A DNA stretch of 64,000 nt from CAVXTT01 sp963764685 (GCA_963764685.1 CAVXTT010000001.1:62001-126000); one strand, 5' to 3'. Shown: positions 8,456-18,768, numbered from the stretch's first letter. Notes: a model not told the origin generated them from the letters alone. Program-made: numbers and translations.

Positions 8456-9477
8456 TGCAGAGAAAAGATTTTATTAAAGCTGCATTTGCCGCAGCTGCCC
8501 TTCCTTCATTTAATTCCTTCCCCAAAGTAAACATAAAAGATAAAATTAAAGCCCGGCGACTAAATCCGGGGGATACGATGGGACTGATAGCCCCGGGAAG
8601 CTATATCTCGGAAAATGAGCTCCGTGATTGTATAAAAAATATTGAACTGCTGGGATTGAAACCTTATTACACAGATAATATATTAAAGCAGACCGGTTAT
8701 TTTTCAGGTACTGACCAGGAGCGGCTTGATGATCTGCACCTGATGTTCAGAGATAAAAATGTGAAGGGTATAATTTGCGCCAGAGGCGGGTATGGCTGTG
8801 CACGGCTCCTCCCATTGATCGATTATGACCTTATAAAAAGCAACCCGAAAGTGTTTTCCGGATATAGTGATGTTACAGCTTTGTTATACGGGATATATTC
8901 TCAAACAGGACTTGTAACCTTTCACGGTCCCGTAGGAATATCAACATTTAATGAGTTTACCTTACAATATTTTAAAGAGTTGATATTTAATGGAACCGAA
9001 GAGATTGACCTTGTGAGTAAGACTGAGGATCCTGACGATCTGGTTGTAATAACAACAGGAAAGGCATCAGGAGAGCTTGCCGGCGGAAATCTTTCTATAC
9101 TAAATAGTTTACTCGGAACACCATATGATATCGACCTTTCCGGGAAAATTCTATTCCTGGAAGAAATAACAGAAGAACCTTACCGTATCGACAGGATGCT
9201 GACCCATATGATCCAGGCAGATAAATTCAAAGGATTAAAAGGAATAGCCCTGGGAGTTTTTAAGGATTGTGAACCGAAGAAGATTGATCCCGCATTCGAA
9301 AAATCATTTTCCTTAATAGAAGTACTTTTCGAACGTTTAAGCAGGTTAAAGATCCCCGCGGTATACGGATTATCATTTGGACACACTCAAAATAAGTTTA
9401 CATTGCCATTGGGAATTAGTGCAGAACTTAATACTTTTACAAATACAATAAGGTTGTCGGAAAGAAGCGTAGAATAG
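8455..9477 (+). CDS. LD-carboxypeptidase (peptidase family S66)
   Basis: 340 residues. S66 enzymes cleave the terminal D-alanine from murein tetrapeptides, releasing diaminopimelate-containing tripeptides for recycling. The catalytic triad is visible: Ser138 in FSGYSDVTA, Glu236/237 in FLEEITEEPYRID and His310 in LSFGHTQNKF. The first 22 residues (RKDFIKAAFAAAALPSF) look like a signal sequence, so this member may act outside the cytoplasm, unlike E. coli LdcA. Position directly after lysA links it to diaminopimelate metabolism. A single base is shared with the lysA stop. Confidence 0.9.
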   Translation: MQRKDFIKAAFAAAALPSFNSFPKVNIKDKIKARRLNPGDTMGLIAPGSYISENELRDCIKNIELLGLKPYYTDNILKQTGYFSGTDQERLDDLHLMFRDKNVKGIICARGGYGCARLLPLIDYDLIKSNPKVFSGYSDVTALLYGIYSQTGLVTFHGPVGISTFNEFTLQYFKELIFNGTEEIDLVSKTEDPDDLVVITTGKASGELAGGNLSILNSLLGTPYDIDLSGKILFLEEITEEPYRIDRMLTHMIQADKFKGLKGIALGVFKDCEPKKIDPAFEKSFSLIEVLFERLSRLKIPAVYGLSFGHTQNKFTLPLGISAELNTFTNTIRLSERSVE

Positions 9478-9489
9478 AAGGATACTAAA

Positions 9490-10020
9490 ATGTTAAAAAG
9501 TATATTTTTCTTTTCAGCAGTGCTCTTTCTTCAGGGGTGTCTAATTTTCCACAAAGTATCTTATGAAATTAGTCTCGATGGACCAACTGACGGAACTGCC
9601 TCAATTGTCGTTCACGACATCAGGTCGGATGCCCTTACAGAACTGACCTTTGAGGAAGATAAGATAAACCTTTTCGAATTTGCTCTTAAAAGCAATGATT
9701 TTGTTAAACAACTGGAGACAGAAGGAAAACATCTCATCGACAGGAAACTTTTTAGTTCCGGAGATACCCTCAAAGGTAATATTGTTTATAAGTTTCAGGA
9801 TATCAGTACCACTGAAAATATTTCTTTTGAGAACGGATTTTATTATCTGCAGCTTACACCTGAGGACAGTGTGATCTCAACAAACGGAGAGATTCTTGCC
9901 GCAGAGGGAAAAAAGATGATAATGTGGGACAGAAGTTTCAGCACGCTGCAGTTCGAATTGTTCAGCACTTCATTTCCGGAAGGTACAAAATCAAGAGAAT
10001 TGCTCCCCTATCTCGAATAA
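9490..10020 (+). CDS. Putative lipoprotein of unknown function
   Basis: 176 residues. The N-terminus MLKSIFFFSAVLFLQGC is a signal peptide with lipobox LQGC, so Cys17 would be lipidated and the protein membrane-anchored. The remainder is a mixed alpha/beta soluble domain without recognised motifs. The RBS AAGGA is 8 bases before the ATG. It lies 12 bp after the LD-carboxypeptidase gene, and its TAA shares a base with the chosen priA start, so it belongs to the operon. Function unknown. Confidence 0.75.
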   Translation: MLKSIFFFSAVLFLQGCLIFHKVSYEISLDGPTDGTASIVVHDIRSDALTELTFEEDKINLFEFALKSNDFVKQLETEGKHLIDRKLFSSGDTLKGNIVYKFQDISTTENISFENGFYYLQLTPEDSVISTNGEILAAEGKKMIMWDRSFSTLQFELFSTSFPEGTKSRELLPYLE

Positions 10021-12488
10021 TGATGTATGCCGAAATAGTTTTCCCGCTCCCCTTCCGTAATGCATTCACCTATATAGTACCTCCTGAACTGCACCCGTTT
10101 GCAAAGATCGGTGTTCGTGCAGTAGTTCCTTTCGGGAAAAGGACACTTACCGGTTTTATAATCAATGTTGCCTCATCTGCTGATAATAAAAAAGATCTTA
10201 AGCTGGTAAACGATATCCTTGATTCAGCACCTATATTCTCCAAAAAGGATCTGAAATTCTATAGCTGGCTGTCTGAATATTATCTGTGTTCATTAGGAGA
10301 AGCTCTTAGACTATCAGTTCCTTACGGACTTGAGGTCGAGAGCAAAAGGAAGATCATTGTAGATAAAGATTATTGCGCTGAACTGCTGGAAAAGGAAAAG
10401 GATAAAAGTTCACTTAAAGGAAAGATCCTTAAGCTTCTCGGTGAAAAAGAAGAAGTAAGTTTCAGCCAGATACAAGCGGGTATAAGAAAAAAGAATATTT
10501 ACTCTGCAGTTAAGGCTCTTGAAAAAGAAGGGGCGGTTACAGTACTTGATGAAATTGCCCGGCCGAAGGTAAAGATAAAGAAATCAAGATATGTTTCGTT
10601 TGCAAAAACTGTTTCGGAGATCTATGAATACATCCCTGAGATTGAGAACCGTTCACCGAACCAGGTAAGAGTGCTGCTTGAGATAGCGGCTAAAAAAGAG
10701 AAGAGGGTACTTCTTTCAAAATTATTGAAAGGAACGGAAACAGGAAGATCATCTGTTGATTCTCTCGTTAAGAAAGGACTGCTTAAGTATGAAGAAAGGG
10801 AAGTTGAGAGAAAATATTCAGGCGTCTACAGGGAAGATAAAAAAATACTCGATCTCACTCCTCCTCAGAAGATCGTAATTGAAGCTGTTGCCATGGATCT
10901 GATGTCATCTACATTTGCCGTGTCGCTTCTTTACGGTGTAACGGGAAGCGGCAAGACCCAGGTATATATCGAACTTGTTAAAGAAGCACTGGCATGCGGA
11001 AAATCAGCCCTGATACTTGTACCTGAAATTTCTCTTACCCCCCAGATGACTTCTAGACTGTTTAATGTATTTGCCGAGCAGGTTACAGTTATACACAGCA
11101 GGATGTCGCCGGGGGAAAGATATGATTCCTGGAGAAGGATATTAAAAGAGAAATCTAAAATTGTGATAGGTGCCCGCTCAGCTTTATTTGCGCCGCTAAA
11201 GAATTTAGGACTTATTGTTGTAGATGAAGAACACGATGGGAGCTACAAACAATTTGAATCAACACCAAAGTATAATGCAAGGGACTCTGCGATAATATTA
11301 GGCAAGATCAATAACTGTCCCGTCCTGCTCGGTTCGGCAACTCCTTCCATTGAGAGTATGTATAACGCCGTAACCGGAAAATACAAGCTGCTCAAACTCC
11401 CCGAAAGGATAGATAATGCCCAGCTTCCTGAGATTCTGCTGGTCAATATTCCTGCCGAGAAGAATAAGAAGAAAATGCATGGTGTATTTACGTCCCAGCT
11501 GATCGAGAAAATAAAATGCGCTCTTGATAAGGAAGAAGGGGTCATCATACTTCAGAACAGGAGAGGCTTTTCAACCCAGGTTTACTGTGAGGACTGCGGC
11601 GAAATAGAAATTTGCAGTAACTGTTCGGTGCCCAATGTATTTCATATTAACAAGAACATACTTAAATGTCATTACTGCGGTGAGGAGAAAGAAATCCCCA
11701 AGGTATGCAGGAACTGCGGCTCGTATAATATTAAGTTCTTCGGCAGCGGTACTGAACGGGTGGAAGATGAGCTTCAGTATTTCTTCCCCTCTGCAGCAAT
11801 AAAAAGAGTTGATTCAGATTCGATAACCGGTAAGTCATCCTTAGGATCAATACTTCTTGATTTTTCCAAAGGAGAGGTTGATATTCTTGTCGGTACGCAG
11901 ATGGTATCAAAGGGATTGGATTTCCCGAGAGTAACCGTAGTAGGTGTTATTTCTGCCGAAACAACATTATGGCTTCCTGATTTCCGTGCAGATGAAAGAA
12001 CTTTTCAGCTTTTAACGCAGGTATCCGGCAGGGCAGGAAGAAGCAGCAAAAAGGGAGAGGTTGTAATACAGACATTCAACGAAAAGAGCTTTACACTTCA
12101 GAAGGTCGTTGCTAACGACTATATGGGATTTTATGATCACGAAATAAGGATGAGAGAAAATCTTGGCTTTCCTCCTTTTACCAGGATCTGTTTAATTGAA
12201 TCAAAAGATCTGAGCCTTGATAAAGCCAGGGATGCAATAACTGATTACTTCAAGCTGCTTCTTAAATATAAAAAGTATCTCAACATTACTCCTCCTCATC
12301 CTGCTCTTATATCTAAATTAAAAGGATCGTACAGGTTTCATCTGTTCATTAAAAGCAGCAGGGATAAAGATCCCGGCGGAGCAATTTTAAGAAAAGCCAT
12401 AACCGATTCCTATATTGAATTTAATCGGACTTCCCGGTCAAAGGATGTTAAGCTGTTATTCGATGTAGATCCGCAGAGTATAATGTAA
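10020..12488 (+). CDS. priA: Primosomal helicase PriA (N')
   Basis: 822 residues with the start at 10020. An open frame extends back to 9924, but those 32 codons overlap the lipoprotein gene and lack PriA similarity, and MYAEIVFPLPF matches the normal PriA N-terminus. PriA is the 3'-5' DNA helicase that reloads the replisome at stalled forks. Visible features are the 3'BD domain at the N-terminus, Walker A GVTGSGKTQ, the DEEHD box, GSATPS, a zinc-binding cysteine cluster (YCEDCGEIEICSNC, then CHYCG and CRNCG) and helicase motifs V/VI with LTQVSGRAGR. Length is typical. Confidence 0.95.
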   Translation: MMYAEIVFPLPFRNAFTYIVPPELHPFAKIGVRAVVPFGKRTLTGFIINVASSADNKKDLKLVNDILDSAPIFSKKDLKFYSWLSEYYLCSLGEALRLSVPYGLEVESKRKIIVDKDYCAELLEKEKDKSSLKGKILKLLGEKEEVSFSQIQAGIRKKNIYSAVKALEKEGAVTVLDEIARPKVKIKKSRYVSFAKTVSEIYEYIPEIENRSPNQVRVLLEIAAKKEKRVLLSKLLKGTETGRSSVDSLVKKGLLKYEEREVERKYSGVYREDKKILDLTPPQKIVIEAVAMDLMSSTFAVSLLYGVTGSGKTQVYIELVKEALACGKSALILVPEISLTPQMTSRLFNVFAEQVTVIHSRMSPGERYDSWRRILKEKSKIVIGARSALFAPLKNLGLIVVDEEHDGSYKQFESTPKYNARDSAIILGKINNCPVLLGSATPSIESMYNAVTGKYKLLKLPERIDNAQLPEILLVNIPAEKNKKKMHGVFTSQLIEKIKCALDKEEGVIILQNRRGFSTQVYCEDCGEIEICSNCSVPNVFHINKNILKCHYCGEEKEIPKVCRNCGSYNIKFFGSGTERVEDELQYFFPSAAIKRVDSDSITGKSSLGSILLDFSKGEVDILVGTQMVSKGLDFPRVTVVGVISAETTLWLPDFRADERTFQLLTQVSGRAGRSSKKGEVVIQTFNEKSFTLQKVVANDYMGFYDHEIRMRENLGFPPFTRICLIESKDLSLDKARDAITDYFKLLLKYKKYLNITPPHPALISKLKGSYRFHLFIKSSRDKDPGGAILRKAITDSYIEFNRTSRSKDVKLLFDVDPQSIM

Positions 12489-12494
12489 TGGTGC

Positions 12495-12576
12495 GATGGT
12501 ACGATAGTTCGATGGTACGATGGTGATATTCGCTTAGGGTATGTCCTAATTTCGTCCGCACGACCGCACGTCCGCA
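12495..12576. repeat. Two 8-bp period arrays (GATGGTAC and CGTCCGCA units)
   Basis: Between the convergent priA and uvrA genes, 12495-12526 reads gatggtac, gatagttc, gatggtac and gatggtga. 12553-12576 reads cgtccgca, cgaccgca and cgtccgca. Both keep an exact 8-base period. The same two unit types recur in the island at 29.5-30.8 kb, and the second near 53250. Confidence 0.8.
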
Positions 12577-12590
12577 CGCAACAAGGTTAA

Positions 12591-15387
12591 CTACTGAATA
12601 AAACTTTTTAAGTACTTCCCTGTCCAGGAGGCTTCTACTTCAACTATTTCTTCCGGGGTTCCTTTGGCTATTATCTCTCCCCCTTTTTCTCCTGCCTCGG
12701 GACCAAGATCGATTATATAATCTGCACACTTGATTACCTCAAGGTTATGCTCGATTATAACAACTGAATTGTTCCCCTCGATCAGCAGGTTAAAGCATCT
12801 TAGCAGCTTGGAAATATCATCAAAATGAAGTCCTGTAGTCGGTTCATCAAAAATAAATAGTGTGTGCTTTCTTTCTTTCTGAGCAAGTAAATGGGATGCC
12901 AGCTTTATTCTCTGCGCTTCCCCTCCCGATAATGTATTGGAAGGCTGCCCTAATTTAATATATCCGAGACCTACATCGGAAAGTATCTTCAGACTGCGTA
13001 CTATCTTATCTGTACTCTTAGATCCTCCCGTACAGAAAAATTCTATTGCCTCATCAACAGTCATATTAAGAACATCCACAAGGTTCCTGCCATGAAACTG
13101 TATTTCCCTTATTTCTTTTTTGAAGCGGGTGCCTTTGCAGTCTTCACACTCAAGATAAAGATCTGCAAGGAACTGCATTTCAACTTTAATGAATCCATCC
13201 CCCTGGCAGGTTTCACATCTTCCCCCCGGAACATTAAAAGAAAAATATCCCGGCTTGTATCCTCTTGCCCGCGCCTGATGAGTTGATGCAAAAAGCTCTC
13301 TTATCAGTTCAAATGCTTTTATGTAACTGATGGGATTGGACCGGGGTGTTTTACCTATTGGCGACTGGTCAACTATTTCAACAGAATCTATATGTTCAAC
13401 GCCTGCAATATCTTCATAGAGGCCCACCTTCTCAGGAGCCATACCAAAATACTTAGCCAGTCCCGCATAAAGGATATCGTGCACTAATGTGCTCTTCCCT
13501 GAACCGCTGACTCCAGTAATAACAACAAGTTTGTTAAGCGGGATCTCGACATCAATATCCTTTTAGATTATTTTCCTTTGCCCCAAATATTTTAATTGAT
13601 TTTGTTCTGCGGGTATTCCTTGATTCGGGAAGCGGGATATGCAGTTTACCGGAGAGATATTTTCCGGTAACCGACTCCTGACTATTAATTATATCCTCAA
13701 GTGTTCCTGTTGCAACAATATTACCCCCTTTTGCACCTGCACCCGGACCAATATCAAAAAGCAGATCGGCGTGCTTCATCATATCAGGATCGTGTTCAAC
13801 AACCAGCACAGTATTACCGATATCCCTCAGGTTCTTGAGAATTTCTATAAGCCGTATATTATCGCGCGGATGCAGTCCAATGCTTGGTTCATCAAGAACA
13901 TAAAGTGCTCCTACAAGAGCCGAACCCAGGGATGTAGCAAGATTTATTCTTTGTGTTTCTCCTCCGGATAAAGTTGAGCTTAATCGCTCCAATGTTAAAT
14001 ATCCTATCCCGATTGTATTCAGGAAAGAAAGGCGTTTAATAATTTCCTTCAGTACTCTGTCGCCTACTAGCTGTATCATAATCTGAAAGCTTCAGCTCCT
14101 TAAAGAAATTAAGTGAATCTTCTATCGGAAGCTTTACAACATCATATATTGATCTGCCGCTGATCTTAACCTGCAGGGCTTCTCTTCTTAAACGTGAACC
14201 TTTGCAGGCAGTGCAGGTTGTATAACCGCGGTATCTGCTTAAAAGCACGCGGATATGCATTTTATAGGTATGTCCTTCAAGCTCATTAAAGAATTTATTC
14301 AATCCCCAGAAATCTTTGGTCCCCTTCATAATAGTTGAAATCTGTTCCTCATTAAGTTCCCTGAAAGGAACATTTACAGGGATATTATATTTCCTTGCAT
14401 TCTTAATGAGATCCCTGATATAGGAGCTGTACTTTGCAGATCGCCAGGGTGCAATAGCTCCTTCCATAATCGAGAGGTTAGGATTAGGCACCACAAGGTT
14501 CATATCGATACCGATGGTTTTACTGAAGCCCTGGCATACGGGGCAGGCTCCAAACGGATTATTAAAAGAAAAGAATCTCGGCTCCGGTTCTTCGTATCTT
14601 ATTCCGCAGCATTCATAAAACTTATTAAATTCCTTCTCTTCTCCTGTGTCAGCATTTATTACGACTAAGACGGTTCTCTCCTTCTTTAAAAGTAACTTCG
14701 ATGGAGTCGGATAATTTATCCCTGATGTCGCTGCCTGAAGATTTTAAATCTCTCAACAATAACTCTTACCTTATCTTTTTCTTTAGGAGCAGCTTCCTCT
14801 TCATTAAGATCAACAAATGTATTGTTATAGTATATCCTGAAGAAGCCTCTTTTCTTAAGATGTGCAATTTCCTCTTTTATATTTTTTCCTATATGAGGAT
14901 GGAGAGGAAAGCCCAGATAATATTTACCTCCCGCGGGAAGAGATGAAATCCAGTCGGCTACCACACCTGTAGTAGCTTTTTTTACTTCCTTGCCGCACTC
15001 GAAACATATTGTCTTGCCTATACGGGCAAAGAGGAGTCTGAGGTAATCATAAATCTCCGTAGTTGTGCCTACAGTTGATCTTGGATTGCGTGAGCCGGTC
15101 TTTTGTTCTATGGCTACGGCAGGACTTATTCCCTGGATAAGATCAACATCCGGCTTATTCATTCTTTCGAGAAATTGTCTCGCATAAGCAGAGAGACTTT
15201 CTACATATCTTCTTTGTCCCTCTGCATACAAAGTATCAAACACAAGGGATGATTTACCGCTTCCGCTTACACCTGTAAAAACCACAAGCTTATTGCGGGG
15301 AATCTCAAGGCTAAGGTTTTTAAGATTATGCTCTCTTGCGCCTTTTATTACTATTTTCTTTTCTTTGCCGTTGGATTTATTATTCAT
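12591..15387 (-). CDS. uvrA: Excinuclease ABC subunit A, four frame interruptions
   Basis: About 931 residues when joined, a normal UvrA length. UvrA is the DNA-damage sensor ATPase of nucleotide excision repair. The order is intact: first Walker A VFTGVSGSGKSSLVF, zinc-finger cysteines, first signature STLSGGETQRINLA, second Walker A (GVSGSGKSTL, in the joining frame near 13510), the CETCQGDGF zinc motif and second signature NTLSGGEAQRIKLAS. The frame changes near about 14745, 14685, 14083 and 13558. Each is repaired by deleting one base, and the expected protein continues directly across every join. Four independent lesions with no lost domain argue for sequence error rather than a pseudogene. 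Confidence 0.9.
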
Positions 15388-15622
15388 TCTATTTTTCAGT
15401 CAAAATCCCATTCATATTAATTCCGAACATATAATTTAAGAAAATTTAATGAGGTAAAGAGGAGAAAATTTACTGCATAAGTGCAGGGATGCTGGAGAAT
15501 TAGAACATTTCTTAATAGGTCTGTTATATTTTCTAGTGTGATTGATAACAGACTTTTTATTATAATACCATAGGTCATTTTGTTTTAATTAAAATGAGGG
15601 ACCCTTCAGGTTTGGCGGTATT

Positions 15623-16897
15623 ATGAAAATCTACTTTTTAACCTTTCTTAGCATTATTATTCACTGCGGGTTTGCTTACCCCCAGAGTATATATACATTC
15701 TCTCCTACTCAAAAAATTCAGCACAGAGACTACAATTATTTTGATGAAAAAAGCAGTCCTAATGATCTTGCCTCTTTTATCAGAACGGACAGTATCTTGA
15801 CTGTATCGGTCCAGGGATATGGATCAGTGATGTTCTTTGAGTACAATGATAATGGGAAAATGTCTATGTATGTTATTTTAAGTAATACTGGTACCGGTAG
15901 GGACAGTTCAATTAAGCATACTTTTACATATGACCAGAATAACAGTTTAAACACCGAAACAGATCTCGGGTGGTCTTCCAACGGATGGGATTCGTTATCC
16001 AGAATATCATATTATTACTCCGGAGGGAAGCTTACTGAATATATCTTTCAGGACTATCAATCCGGCTGGAGAAATGTATCCCGCTCAACATATGAATATA
16101 ATGATTCGGGGTATCTAAAGACCGACCTGAGCCAGCTATGGGTGAATAACAAATGGGAAAACAAGTGGCTTACTACTCGCTTCTACTCAAATTCCCCCCT
16201 GAGAGATTCTTTACTCTTTGAAAGCTGGAACAATTCTCAATGGCTTAAAGATAAAAAAACAATTTTCTATTACGGCAGTAATGGAATTGATGTTGACTCA
16301 ATGGTTGTTACAAGCTGGACCGGAACACTATGGGTAAATTTGTTCAAGCGTATAGTTACTAATGATGAAAATCATAACCAGATAGAACAAATTGATCAGT
16401 TCTGGGATAATACTTATTGGGTAAATGATATCCATCTTTATTATTCTTATAACGCCAGCCATTATGTGTTAACAGGAAACAGCTGGCTGTGGCAGAATAA
16501 TCAATGGGTACCCGGGGATAGTCCCTTAATGGTACAAAATCCGGATGGTCTGACTATAGCTTTTATTACGAATTTTCTTTACGGCTATTATTCTGATATT
16601 GTAGGAGTTAATGATGTTACAGCAATCCTAGTAGAGAGATTATTTTTATCGGAGAATTATCCTAATCCATTTAATCCTTCAACTGCTTTCAGGTATCATA
16701 TCCCATTATCGGGAAATGTAGAGATAAAGATATTTGATATTCTTGGAAGGGAAATTGCTGTACTGGTTAATGAAATTAAAGCTCCCGGTGATTATGAAGT
16801 TGAGTGGAATGCCTCAGAATTTACCAGCGGCATTTATTTCTATCAGATAAAGGCAGAGAGTTTTGTTGATACGAAAAAGATGATCCTGCTAAAATAA
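15623..16897 (+). CDS. Secreted W-rich repeat protein with type IX sorting domain
   Basis: 424 residues. A signal peptide (about 1-20, ending AYPQS) is followed by roughly eight imperfect repeats of about 33 residues, in which a W-x3/4-W pair (for example VNNKWENKW, WNNSQWLKD, WDNTYWVND) is followed by tyrosine-rich strands (YYYSGG, FYYGSNG). The last 80 residues are a type IX C-terminal sorting domain with NYPNPFNPST, ILGREIAVL and the terminal KKMILLK. It should be exported through the type IX system and surface-attached or released. The repeat region was not assigned to a family. It is flanked by uvrA and mlaD, which read toward the opposite strand. Confidence 0.85.
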   Translation: MKIYFLTFLSIIIHCGFAYPQSIYTFSPTQKIQHRDYNYFDEKSSPNDLASFIRTDSILTVSVQGYGSVMFFEYNDNGKMSMYVILSNTGTGRDSSIKHTFTYDQNNSLNTETDLGWSSNGWDSLSRISYYYSGGKLTEYIFQDYQSGWRNVSRSTYEYNDSGYLKTDLSQLWVNNKWENKWLTTRFYSNSPLRDSLLFESWNNSQWLKDKKTIFYYGSNGIDVDSMVVTSWTGTLWVNLFKRIVTNDENHNQIEQIDQFWDNTYWVNDIHLYYSYNASHYVLTGNSWLWQNNQWVPGDSPLMVQNPDGLTIAFITNFLYGYYSDIVGVNDVTAILVERLFLSENYPNPFNPSTAFRYHIPLSGNVEIKIFDILGREIAVLVNEIKAPGDYEVEWNASEFTSGIYFYQIKAESFVDTKKMILLK

Positions 16898-16929
16898 CCA
16901 GTACCGGGATCTGTAAATAACTCAACAAT

Positions 16930-16988
16930 GAACTAAGAACAAAGAACCAAGAACATATTCTACATTCATCCATATCATCCAATCATCC
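16930..16988. repeat. 7-bp GAAC array followed by 8-bp ATTCATCC array
   Basis: 16930-16957 reads gaactaa, gaacaaa, gaaccaa and gaacata with an exact 7-base period. 16964-16988 continues with attcatcc-type units (one 9-base spacing). Both occupy the 96-bp gap between two convergent genes. Confidence 0.75.
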
Positions 16989-16993
16989 AATGA

Positions 16994-18022
16994 TTATTTC
17001 TTCGCTTCCAATTCTTTTAAGGTTTCGATCCTGGCATCGAGTTCTTTAATTTTCTTATCCAGCTCCTCCATCCGCAAGTTGATCTCATCTTCATATTCAG
17101 CTTTATCCCAATAGCCTCTTTCTTCAAAATAGCTTTTAAATAACCAGTTATGCTTCAGGGCTTCCATATTCTCAGCAAGTCGGGATGCAGCAAGACGGGC
17201 ATCAGCGGCAGTTTTATCGATATTACCAATCACAGATGTAAACATCGTGTCATAAGCACTTCCATTTACAAGAAGGGCACCTAAGACACCCTCTCCCTTT
17301 TGAACTCTTGCGATCATACTATCTATATCAATAACAACGGAATCTACATTATGAACTACATTGCCCACACCGGTACCAAGCTGGTTAAATATCTCTGCTG
17401 CTTTATCAAGTTCATTTGTAATTGCAACAAGACTTTCATCGGCTCTCCGCGTAATCTGTACAGCCTGGTTATAAAGCTCCTCATCATTCAGTATCTTTCC
17501 CATTGTACCTTCCCCCTTATTAACCTTTGCGACTATTTCAGAAAGATCTTTCGTCATAGTCTTGGTATATTCCATTATACCCTTGGTTTCTGCTATTATC
17601 GCTTCAAAACCGACAGGATCCTCTGTCTGGATAAAACCACCTTCCTCCACCTGCGCAGCTCCGGTGGAGCCTATTTTAAGAACTACAACCTTATTGCCTA
17701 CCAATCCTTCGGTTGCAATTGTTGCTTTTGTATCGGCACGTATAAATCGTTTAATATCTTTTACAAGGTTCATTCTTACTTCAATGCGTCCGGATGTATC
17801 ATTAACAATATTAACGCTTTTCACCGATCCGACATCAATACCGCTCAACCTGACAGTTGCTCCTTCACGTAATCCCTGTATATCGTTAAAGTATGCCCCG
17901 ACCTCAAATGTTGATGAGAAAAGAGCTTCCTTATCACCAATGAGAAAAATGGCGAGCACCAACAGGCCTACGCCGACAATAATGAAAATACCTAATTTAA
18001 TGGGAGAAGTATTTATTACCAT
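16994..18022 (-). CDS. MlaD-like MCE-domain lipid transport protein
   Basis: 342 residues. There is one N-terminal membrane anchor (about 10-28, IFIIVGVGLLVLAIFLIG), then an MCE domain (about 38-120) with NDIQGLREGATVRLSGIDVG, and a long helical and coiled-coil C-terminal part ending in a heptad-rich lysine/glutamate tail. MCE proteins form hexameric rings that carry phospholipids between inner and outer membranes. The tail is longer than in E. coli MlaD (about 183 residues), as in many MCE proteins outside Proteobacteria. It is the last gene of the mlaE-mlaF-mlaD set, 14 bp after the ATPase. Confidence 0.9.
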   Translation of the reverse strand: MVINTSPIKLGIFIIVGVGLLVLAIFLIGDKEALFSSTFEVGAYFNDIQGLREGATVRLSGIDVGSVKSVNIVNDTSGRIEVRMNLVKDIKRFIRADTKATIATEGLVGNKVVVLKIGSTGAAQVEEGGFIQTEDPVGFEAIIAETKGIMEYTKTMTKDLSEIVAKVNKGEGTMGKILNDEELYNQAVQITRRADESLVAITNELDKAAEIFNQLGTGVGNVVHNVDSVVIDIDSMIARVQKGEGVLGALLVNGSAYDTMFTSVIGNIDKTAADARLAASRLAENMEALKHNWLFKSYFEERGYWDKAEYEDEINLRMEELDKKIKELDARIETLKELEAKK

Positions 18023-18036
18023 TATTAATTTGCTCC

Positions 18037-18768
18037 TTATACGGGACTAAAAAAGTCAACCAGGAATTCATCCTTATCGGATGTTAGTTCTTCCAGGTTT
18101 CCCCGGTAACTTATTTTTGCATCTTTAATTACTACAGCGTGATCTGCTACTATTTTTGCACAGATTACATCGTGAGTTACAACCATTGAAGTTACATTCA
18201 TATCTTTCTGCAGGTCTACAATAAGTCTGCTGATCTCTTTTGTAGTGATTGGATCGAGTCCTGTAGTCGGTTCATCATAAAGAATCAGCATAGGCTCAGT
18301 AATTATTGTTCTTGCAAGCCCTACTCTTTTTTTCATACCGCCGGACAATTCCGCCGGCATCTTACCGATAGCATCAAGCAGGGAAACTTTCTCCAGGGCT
18401 GTCTTTACCTTTTCTTCAATTTCTTCGGGCGTAAAATTAAAATTCCTGATAAGAGGAAATGCAAGATTTTCCCTTACACTCATCGAATCATAAAGGGCTG
18501 CCCCCTGGAACAGAAAACCAATGCTTTTTCTTAATTCATTCAACTCTTTAATAGGCAATTGGTGAATTGATTTTCCGTCAATGATTATTTCCCCCGAATC
18601 CGGTGTCATCAGGCCAACCATACATTTCAGCAGAACGCTTTTCCCCGTACCGCTCCTGCCGAATACTACAAGATTATCCCCTTCTTCAACATCAAGTGAA
18701 ACATCATCAAGTACAATATTGTCGCCAAATGCCTTGGAGACATTTTTAATCTGGATCAATTCGGCCAT
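18037..18768 (-). CDS. MlaF-like ABC transporter ATPase
   Basis: 243 residues with all ABC landmarks: Walker A FGRSGTGKSVLLK, Q-loop GFLFQGAALYDS, signature ELSGGMKKRVGLAR, Walker B MLILYDEPTTGLD and the H-loop VVTHD. The FQGAALYDSM sequence is characteristic of the Mla/TtgA-type lipid transport ATPases. It powers lipid movement with the permease upstream and the MCE protein downstream. Its start overlaps the permease gene by 13 bases. Confidence 0.93.
   Translation of the reverse strand: MAELIQIKNVSKAFGDNIVLDDVSLDVEEGDNLVVFGRSGTGKSVLLKCMVGLMTPDSGEIIIDGKSIHQLPIKELNELRKSIGFLFQGAALYDSMSVRENLAFPLIRNFNFTPEEIEEKVKTALEKVSLLDAIGKMPAELSGGMKKRVGLARTIITEPMLILYDEPTTGLDPITTKEISRLIVDLQKDMNVTSMVVTHDVICAKIVADHAVVIKDAKISYRGNLEELTSDKDEFLVDFFSPV

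Noticed and set aside
9924..10019. N-terminal extension of priA
   Set aside because: The 32 extra codons lie inside the lipoprotein gene and do not resemble PriA. The start at 10020 gives the usual N-terminus.
12591..15387. uvrA as a pseudogene
   Set aside because: All domains survive and each break is a single-base change with the expected sequence continuing in the next frame. Similar changes affect other essential genes in the window.
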